Shown piece after piece: positions 58,313 through 64,000 of a stretch of DNA of 64,000 bases (position 1 is the first letter of the stretch; every line of letters begins with the position of its first letter). The stretch is from Salinispora vitiensis. Lineage in GTDB: Bacteria; Actinomycetota; Actinomycetes; Mycobacteriales; Micromonosporaceae. Under the pieces are notes generated by a model, which saw nothing but the letters and a program-made list of their open reading frames with translations, was not told where the DNA came from and did not search any database. The position numbers and the translations under genes were made by a program. The DNA is taken from the NCBI RefSeq assembly GCF_000378825.1, contig NZ_KB900388.1, positions 171,578 through 235,577 of the forward strand, written 5' to 3'.

Positions 58313-59905
58313 ATGAATGATGTGACCCTCCAGGCCCTGGACCTCCTCGAGGAGGCGCAGGCCGGTGCCGCGGCCCAGGTGCTGGCCGTCGCCGAGTCCG
58401 CGCTGCGGGAGCCCACCGGTGACATCTGCGACGGGCCGGCGGCGATGCACTTCGTGCGGGTCGTGGCGTTGACCCGACTTGGTGACCTGCCGGCCGCCGT
58501 CACCGCTGCCGACCTGATGCTCGCCGCCGCGGACCGGGAGCGGAGTACCGGTTGGCGCTCCTGCGCGCTGTCCCTGCGCGCCACCAGACGGCTGCGCCTC
58601 GGCGACCTGGACCTTCGCGAGCACGATATCTCCGTGGTGCTGGGGGATCTGGTCGCCGCCGAGACCACCCTGCTCGCCGGGGAGCCCAATCCGGTGATCG
58701 CCGGCAACGCGCACACCGGGATTGCGATCGGGTACGCCCAACTGCGCCTGTACGAGCTGGCTGCGCCCCAGTTCCAGGCGGCCTACGAGACCACCGGTCC
58801 GGTGTCGTACCCGGACAACGGCAACCGGGCGATGTGGCTGTGTAACCTCGCCGAACTCAACCTGATGTGGGCCCTGGAGCTGTACCAGGTCGGCCAGGCC
58901 GCGGAGGCGGCGGAGCACCTCACCGCGGCCGAGGAGAACGCGGTACGGGCGGCGGCGGAGGCATCCGGGCCCAAGGCGGAGGTGTGGCGACACACCGCGC
59001 TGCTCTTCGCGGCGTCCGCGCGGGCCGACCGTCAGGACCCGGCCGGCGCGGCGGACGAGATTCCCCGTCACCTTGCCCAACTCCAGGCATTCGGTGTGTC
59101 GGTCCAGCAGCCGGAGCTCCTGCTCTGTCGGTCCTTCCACGCGCTGGCGCTCAATCGGTGTGGCCGGCGGGACGAGGCCCTGCGGGTCATCGAGGCGGCC
59201 GTTGCTGACCTGCCACCCGACCCCAGCTGGCTGGCCGCGGCGGCACTGCACCGTACGCACGCGATACTGCTGGCCAAGAACGGATCGCGCGACGTCGGGC
59301 CCGGGCTCACCTACGGCGACACGCTCGCCGAGGTGTTGTGGCGGCAACGGCACCGTTGGTTGCACGCGGCGGTGACGATGCAGTCGTACGACCTGCTGCG
59401 CTGGCAGCATGAGCAGGCGGAGCGGGCGGCGCGGACCGACCCGCTCACCGGGGTGGCGAACCGGCGTGGGCTCGACGCCTTCCTGCGGAACCTAGCGGCG
59501 CCGGGACTGACCGACGACCACCGGGTCGCGGTGCTCGCCTTGGACGTCGACTGTTTCAAGCGGATCAACGACTCGCAGGGGCACGCCGCTGGGGACGAGG
59601 TGCTGCGCGCGGTGGCACAGGCGCTGACCACCAGCGTCCGCAGGGGCGACTTCGTGGCCCGGCTGGGCGGCGACGAGTTCGTCGCCATCCTCCCCGGTGC
59701 TGACTGCGCCGCCGCGGAACAGGTTGCCCGCCGGGCCGTTGCCGCCGTGCGCGGACTGACGCCGTGGCGGACGGGGGTCAGCGTCGGGGTCGCCAGCGGC
59801 GCCGCCCATTCGCTCGGGATGTCGCTGGCTGACGCCGACCGCGCGATGTACGCCGCGAAGCGGGCCGGCGGCAACCAGGTGAGCCGCGGGCACGTCGCGA
59901 CCTGA
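58313..59905 (+). CDS. Diguanylate cyclase with N-terminal TPR-like domain
   Basis: A 530-residue cytoplasmic protein. Residues 1 to about 360 are helical repeats of TPR type (LQALDLLEEAQAGAAAQVLA, then NTGIAIGYAQLRLYELAAPQ-like segments) with no membrane helix. Residues about 370-530 are a GGDEF domain (RTDPLTGVANRRGLDAFLRN, then LALDVDCFKRINDSQGHAAG). The active-site motif is intact (LGGDEF) and an inhibitory RxxD site (RRGD) lies five residues before it, so the enzyme should make c-di-GMP with product feedback. No EAL domain. ATG 58313 has GAGGAG 5 nt upstream. Confidence 0.92.
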   Translation: MNDVTLQALDLLEEAQAGAAAQVLAVAESALREPTGDICDGPAAMHFVRVVALTRLGDLPAAVTAADLMLAAADRERSTGWRSCALSLRATRRLRLGDLDLREHDISVVLGDLVAAETTLLAGEPNPVIAGNAHTGIAIGYAQLRLYELAAPQFQAAYETTGPVSYPDNGNRAMWLCNLAELNLMWALELYQVGQAAEAAEHLTAAEENAVRAAAEASGPKAEVWRHTALLFAASARADRQDPAGAADEIPRHLAQLQAFGVSVQQPELLLCRSFHALALNRCGRRDEALRVIEAAVADLPPDPSWLAAAALHRTHAILLAKNGSRDVGPGLTYGDTLAEVLWRQRHRWLHAAVTMQSYDLLRWQHEQAERAARTDPLTGVANRRGLDAFLRNLAAPGLTDDHRVAVLALDVDCFKRINDSQGHAAGDEVLRAVAQALTTSVRRGDFVARLGGDEFVAILPGADCAAAEQVARRAVAAVRGLTPWRTGVSVGVASGAAHSLGMSLADADRAMYAAKRAGGNQVSRGHVAT

Positions 59906-60010
59906 AACTCAGCAGCGGCCCCGGCCGGGTCGGTGCCCCCCGCTGCCCCGTGGGCGCGGCGGCTGCCGATATCGGGGCCAGCCCGCGGTTCGGTGGGGGA
60001 GGATCCCCAC

Positions 60011-61969
60011 GTGACGGGCGAAATTCCTCGTGGGCGGCGGTGGTCCGCCCGGAGCACCGGGGCCAACCGGCGCAGCTCCCCACTGCGGGCCTTCCTGCAC
60101 ACCGAGACCGGCAGCGCGCGGGTGCTGCTGGCCGCCGCCGTGGTCGCTCTCGTGTGGGTGAATCTCGACGAGTCGTCGTACGAGTCGCTGTGGAGTAGCA
60201 CTTTCTCCGTCCAACTCGGCAACTGGCAGGTCTCACATGAGCTGCGGTTCTGGGTCAACAGCGGACTCATGACGTTCTTCTTCCTGGTCATCGGCCTGGA
60301 GGTGCGGCGCGACTTCGATCTGGGTGAACTACGGGAGCGGCGCCGGTTGATGTTGCCGCTGCTGGCGGGGATCGGCGGCATCCTGGCGCCGATCGCGATC
60401 TACCTGGCGTTCAACGCCGGGAAGCCGACGGCCATGGGCTGGGGCGTGGTGATGGCGACGGACACCGCGCTCGCGTTGGGCATGCTCGCCGTCCTCGGCC
60501 CCCGCTTCTCCGACCGGTTGCGGAACTTCCTGCTGACCGTCGCCGTCGTGGACGACCTGATCGTGATCGCGGTACTGGCGATCGCCTACCCGGAGCATCC
60601 GTCGCCGACGGCGCTGTTCGTCGCGGTGGGCATCTTCGCGCTTGTCCTGCTCATCCGCGCGGCCGGCGTGCGGTGGGGGCCGGGTTACCTGCTGCTGGGG
60701 GTGGCGGCGTGGCTGGCGGTGTCGGAGTCCGGGGTTGACCCCGTGGTGGTTGGTCTGGTTATGGGGCTACTCACCTACGCCTATGTCCCGGCCCGCACCG
60801 AGTTACGGCAGGCGGCCGACCGGTTCCGGCTGTTCCGGGAGCAACCCAGCCCGCAACTGGCGAGTTCGGTCCGGGCAGGGCTCGCGGCGGCGCTGTCCCC
60901 GAACGACCGGTTGCAACACATCTACCACCCCTGGGCCAGCTATCTGATCGTGCCGCTGTTCGCGTTGGCGAACGTCGGCGTGGTGATTGACGGTGAACTT
61001 CTGGCTCGCGCGGTGACCTCCCCGGTCACCCTCGGCGTCCTCTTCGCCTACGTGGTCGGCAAGCCGGCCGGAATCGTGATCGCCTCGATGCTGGTGGCCC
61101 GGCTCAGCCGGAACCGGTTCCGGGCACCGGTTGGCTGGGCCGCGATAATCGGAGTCGGCACCGTCTCCGGCATCGGGTTCACCATCGCGTTGCTGATCGC
61201 CACCCACGCCCTCCACGGGCCTGCCCTCGACGAGGCGAAGGTCGGCATCCTCGTAGCGACGGTCGGCGCCTCCCTCACCACCTGGCTGGTGTTCCGCCTC
61301 GCCGCCCGGCTCGCCCCGGCGCGGCGGGCCCGGGCGCTGCTGGGCGCCGCGGAGGGGATCATCGACCTGATGGTCCCGGTCGATCCGGATCGGGACCACG
61401 TCCGCGGTCCACGCGAGGCACCGGTGACCGTCGTGGAGTACGCCGACTTCGAGTGCCCCTACTGCGGGCAGGCCGAACCGGCGGTCCGGGAACTGTTGGC
61501 CGACTTCACCAGCATCCGGTACGTCTGGCGGCACCTACCCCTCACCGACGTGCACCCCAACGCCCAGGTGGCCGCTGAGGCCGCCGAGGCGGCGGGAGAG
61601 CAGGGGGCCTTCTGGGAGATGCACGACCTGCTGCTGGCGAACCAGGGTGAGCTGCGCCCCGCCGATCTGCTCCGCTACGCCGAACGACTCGACCTTGATC
61701 TGGACCGGTTCCGGGAGGACCTCGCTGATCGTCGTGGCGCTGCCCGAATCGCCGAGGATGTCGACTCGGCCGACCTGAGCGGCGTCTCCGGTACGCCGAG
61801 CTTTTTCGTCAACGGTCGCCGGCACCACGGCCCGTACAACATCGAGGCGCTCTCCGCGGCGGTCAAGACGGCGTTCGCCAGCGCGCGGCTTCGCCCCGCC
61901 GAGGGCCGGGAACCCGGCTACCGGCGCGAGGGTGGGCCGGAACGGCCGGACGCGGAACCGGGGAGCTGA
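60011..61969 (+). CDS. nhaA: Na+/H+ antiporter NhaA fused to a DsbA-like thioredoxin domain
   Basis: A 652-residue protein. Residues about 25-425 are a full NhaA: FLHTETGSARVLLAAAVVAL, GLMTFFFLVIGLEVRRDFDL, ATDTALALGMLAVLGPRFSD, and the Asp-Asp ion site in TVAVVDDLIVIAVLA. Residues about 450-630 are a DsbA/thioredoxin domain with the active site ADFECPYCGQAEPAVRELLA and the cis-Pro loop SGTPSFFVNGRRHHGP. This fusion recurs in actinobacteria; the thioredoxin domain's role is unclear. GTG 60011 has GGAGG 8 nt upstream. It fits the osmotic and salt theme of the window. Confidence 0.93.
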   Translation: MTGEIPRGRRWSARSTGANRRSSPLRAFLHTETGSARVLLAAAVVALVWVNLDESSYESLWSSTFSVQLGNWQVSHELRFWVNSGLMTFFFLVIGLEVRRDFDLGELRERRRLMLPLLAGIGGILAPIAIYLAFNAGKPTAMGWGVVMATDTALALGMLAVLGPRFSDRLRNFLLTVAVVDDLIVIAVLAIAYPEHPSPTALFVAVGIFALVLLIRAAGVRWGPGYLLLGVAAWLAVSESGVDPVVVGLVMGLLTYAYVPARTELRQAADRFRLFREQPSPQLASSVRAGLAAALSPNDRLQHIYHPWASYLIVPLFALANVGVVIDGELLARAVTSPVTLGVLFAYVVGKPAGIVIASMLVARLSRNRFRAPVGWAAIIGVGTVSGIGFTIALLIATHALHGPALDEAKVGILVATVGASLTTWLVFRLAARLAPARRARALLGAAEGIIDLMVPVDPDRDHVRGPREAPVTVVEYADFECPYCGQAEPAVRELLADFTSIRYVWRHLPLTDVHPNAQVAAEAAEAAGEQGAFWEMHDLLLANQGELRPADLLRYAERLDLDLDRFREDLADRRGAARIAEDVDSADLSGVSGTPSFFVNGRRHHGPYNIEALSAAVKTAFASARLRPAEGREPGYRREGGPERPDAEPGS

Positions 61970-62074
61970 GACCCGGCCCGGCGGAACGACGGGTGGGTCC
62001 ACCGCCTGGCGGACGCGGACAGCGGGGGCCGGGGTGGGAAGGTTTCTGGTCGGCCCGTCGGGGAAGCCTGCGGT

Positions 62075-62380
62075 ATGGCCGAAACCTTCGCGGATCAGGA
62101 TCTGGCTACCCTGCGGTCCATCGCGCGTGGCGCCGGGATAGCGGACACCGAACGCATGCCGCACGACGAGTTGGTCGAGATGCTAAGCCGGGCGGGCTTG
62201 GCCGAACCGGACAGTGAGGCGGTCGAGCAGCCCACCCGGGATCCGGCCGGGCTCGCCGGCCTGCCCCGCAGTGATCTCACCCTGGGTGATGAGAGCACCG
62301 GTGGGCGGGCTGCTGAGGAGTCGATCGGTGCTCGCCCGGGGGAGTCGGGCACCGAGATTCCCGACCGCACCGAGCGCTGA
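62075..62380 (+). CDS. Small acidic protein with Rho-N/SAP-like start
   Basis: A 101-residue acidic protein. The first about 45 residues (LATLRSIARGAGIADTERMP, then HDELVEMLSRAG) have the helix-extended loop-helix pattern of Rho N-terminal or SAP-like domains, which may bind nucleic acid. The rest is disordered and Glu/Gly/Ser-rich. ATG 62075 follows GGGGAAGCCTGCGGT. Function unknown. It lies between nhaA and the G6PD gene in the same direction. Confidence 0.6.
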   Translation: MAETFADQDLATLRSIARGAGIADTERMPHDELVEMLSRAGLAEPDSEAVEQPTRDPAGLAGLPRSDLTLGDESTGGRAAEESIGARPGESGTEIPDRTER

Positions 62381-62573
62381 CCGCCGACCACCGACTACGG
62401 GCGCGCCGCCCCCGGGGACCGAACCAGCGTGTTCGGCCGCGGGGGCGGCGCATGCCTGACCCCACCTCGGTTGACCCGGTCGAGCCGGAGGCCGGGAAGG
62501 CCTGGACGTGACTGGCGGGCGGTCCGCGTCGAACCAGGCCGTACCGGCCGGCCCGGCAGGGCATGGTGGGGGT

Positions 62574-64000
62574 ATGACGACCTCGCAGTCCACCACCGCC
62601 GGTCACCCCGCCCATCGGGGGAATCACCGCCCCCAGACGTTGCTCCTGCTGGGGGCGAGCGGTGATCTGACTGACCGGCTGCTGCTGCCGGGCCTGGGGC
62701 GGCTGGTGGCCACCGGTCCCGGTCCCCGGTCGAATCTCACCCTACTCGGCAGCGGCGCGGACGATTGGGATGACGAGCGTTGGCGTCACCGGGTAGCGGA
62801 CGCTTTCGCCGCGGCGGGTGCGACCGGCCCTCGGGTCAAGGAACTCGTCCGCACCACCTGCTATCTGCCCGCCGACGTGACGAAGGAGAAGGATCTACGT
62901 CGGCTGTTGTCGAACTGTCACGACCAACTCGTGATCTTCTTCGCGCTGCCGCCGGCGATCACCGCCCAGGCCGCCGCCGAGCTAACCCGGATCGGTCTGC
63001 CACCGGGCACCCGGCTGATGTTGGAGAAGCCCTTCGGCACCGACGCCGTCTCGGCCCGCTCCCTCAATGAGGTGCTGGCCCGGCTGGTGCCGGAGGAGCA
63101 GGTCTATCGTATCGACCACTTCCTCGGCAAGTCCACGGTGATGAACATCCTCGGGCTGCGCTTCGCCAACCGGATCTTCGAGCCGATGCTGAGCTCCGCG
63201 CACGTGGCCTGCGTGGACATTGTTTTTGACGAGACGCTGGGAGTGGCCGGCCGGGCCGGCTACTACGACGGTGCCGGCGCGCTCATCGACATGGTGCAGA
63301 GTCACCTGCTCCAAGTCCTCGCGCTGATCGCGATGGACGCCCCGCCCACCCTCGACGCCCGGGACCTGCGGGGCCGGAAGGCGCAGGTGCTGCGGGCCAC
63401 CCGGGTGTGGGCGGACGACCCGGCGACGTGGAGCCGGCGGGGCCGGTACGCGGCGGGGGAGGCCAACGGGGAACGGCTGCCCGCGTACACCGAGGAGCCC
63501 GGTGTTGACCCCAGCCGGGGTACCGAGACGTTCGCCGAGGTGGTGCTCTGCGTCGACACCTGGCGCTGGGCCGGCGTGCCGTTCCGGCTTCGTACCGGTA
63601 AGGGGCTCGCGGCCCGCCGCAAGGAGGCCGTGGTCACGTTCAAGCAACCGCCCCGGGTGCCATCCGGACTGATCGGGTACGACCAGCCGGACCGGCTGCG
63701 GATCGGCTTCGGCCCGGACCGGCTCGGCCTCGATGTCAACATCAACGGCCCCGGGAACCCGTTGGAACTGGGCCAGGCACACCTGGTGGCCGACTTCGGC
63801 CCCGGGGGGTTGCCGCCGTACGGGGAGGTGCTCCGCGGCGCCTTCGACGGCGACCCCACGCTGTCGGTCCGGGGGGACACCGCCGAGGACTGCTGGCGGA
63901 TCATCGAGCCGGTGCTCGACTGCTGGCGGGCGGGGGCGGTGCCACTGCGGGAGTACCCGGCGGGCAGTCGGGGCCCAGAGGACTCCCTGCTGACCCCGGT
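62574..64000 (+). CDS. zwf: Glucose-6-phosphate dehydrogenase, 3' end beyond the window
   Basis: An open frame from ATG 62574 to the right edge (475 codons). The N-terminal NADP site is TLLLLGASGDLTDRLLLPGL (about 22-41). LMLEKPFGTD (about 148) and RIDHFLGKSTVMNIL (about 179) are the substrate-binding signature with the catalytic His. RLRTGKGLAARRKEAVVTF and later CWRIIEPVLDCWRAGAVPL follow the family. It catalyses the first step of the pentose-phosphate pathway, giving NADPH. The family is about 480-510 residues long, so only the last few codons are missing. The substrate signature reads DHFLGK instead of the most common DHYLGK. Confidence 0.93.
   Translation, partial: MTTSQSTTAGHPAHRGNHRPQTLLLLGASGDLTDRLLLPGLGRLVATGPGPRSNLTLLGSGADDWDDERWRHRVADAFAAAGATGPRVKELVRTTCYLPADVTKEKDLRRLLSNCHDQLVIFFALPPAITAQAAAELTRIGLPPGTRLMLEKPFGTDAVSARSLNEVLARLVPEEQVYRIDHFLGKSTVMNILGLRFANRIFEPMLSSAHVACVDIVFDETLGVAGRAGYYDGAGALIDMVQSHLLQVLALIAMDAPPTLDARDLRGRKAQVLRATRVWADDPATWSRRGRYAAGEANGERLPAYTEEPGVDPSRGTETFAEVVLCVDTWRWAGVPFRLRTGKGLAARRKEAVVTFKQPPRVPSGLIGYDQPDRLRIGFGPDRLGLDVNINGPGNPLELGQAHLVADFGPGGLPPYGEVLRGAFDGDPTLSVRGDTAEDCWRIIEPVLDCWRAGAVPLREYPAGSRGPEDSLLTP

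Overview
The window is high-GC actinobacterial DNA. Three secreted beta-helix ('polymorphic membrane protein', Pmp-like) paralogues, a complete choline-to-glycine-betaine osmoprotection locus and many leaderless or GTG starts suggest a Micromonosporaceae member, most likely a marine one such as Salinispora. The genus is inferred from gene content, not from a marker gene.

Region 1 (1-14990) is the right end of a prophage integrated in a tRNA-Val(CAC) gene. A tyrosine integrase and a Cro/repressor-like gene read rightward. All other phage genes read leftward in a tightly ATGA/GTGA-coupled chain: regulator, excisionase-like HTH protein, many small membrane, Cys-rich and coiled-coil proteins, a pentapeptide-repeat protein, a Sak4-like RecA-fold ATPase, a replication-initiator-like winged-helix protein that carries seven iteron-like repeats inside its own gene, HNH nuclease, small and large terminase. 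The last is a 736-codon open frame that fuses portal, prohead protease and the start of the major capsid protein and runs off the left edge. Four evenly spaced GGACATGCA-type half sites lie between the divergent regulators. The 3' half of tRNA-Val marks the attachment site.

Region 2 (14990-23100) is a scarred chromosomal segment next to the tRNA. It holds a frameshifted C-terminus of another integrase, a dienelactone-hydrolase-like protein whose nucleophile is glycine, a broken Imm50-like fragment, a recombinase-like fragment, a sigma factor lacking region 2 beside a 7-bp tandem repeat, an IS256 transposase fragment, and a few intact genes (PH-domain membrane protein, MFS exporter, maleylpyruvate-isomerase-type DinB protein, glycine-rich-domain protein).

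Region 3 (23100-40020) holds a two-component system whose kinase has an extra C-terminal membrane anchor and exported domain, a GNAT acetyltransferase, three Pmp-like beta-helix proteins (one frameshifted), a nitronate-monooxygenase-like protein, a phage-type endolysin, an MFS transporter, an alpha/beta hydrolase and a 934-residue asparagine synthetase fused to an F420-gamma-glutamyl-ligase-like domain. Each Pmp gene, and also the asparagine synthetase, follows a copy of the same ~130-nt leader with a conserved hairpin. I do not recognise this leader; together with the fusion polyprotein it is the most unusual signal in the window.

Region 4 (40020-52110) is an osmoprotectant locus. A four-gene OpuC-type importer reads leftward. 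A betA-betB-proV-proWW-proX set reads rightward: it oxidises choline to betaine and imports betaine.

Region 5 (52110-64000) is housekeeping and membrane genes: a DUF574-type methyltransferase, a MerR regulator coupled to a SulP transporter, a PNPOx-like protein, CstA, a TPR-like/GGDEF diguanylate cyclase, an NhaA-DsbA fusion, a small acidic protein and a glucose-6-phosphate dehydrogenase truncated by the right edge.
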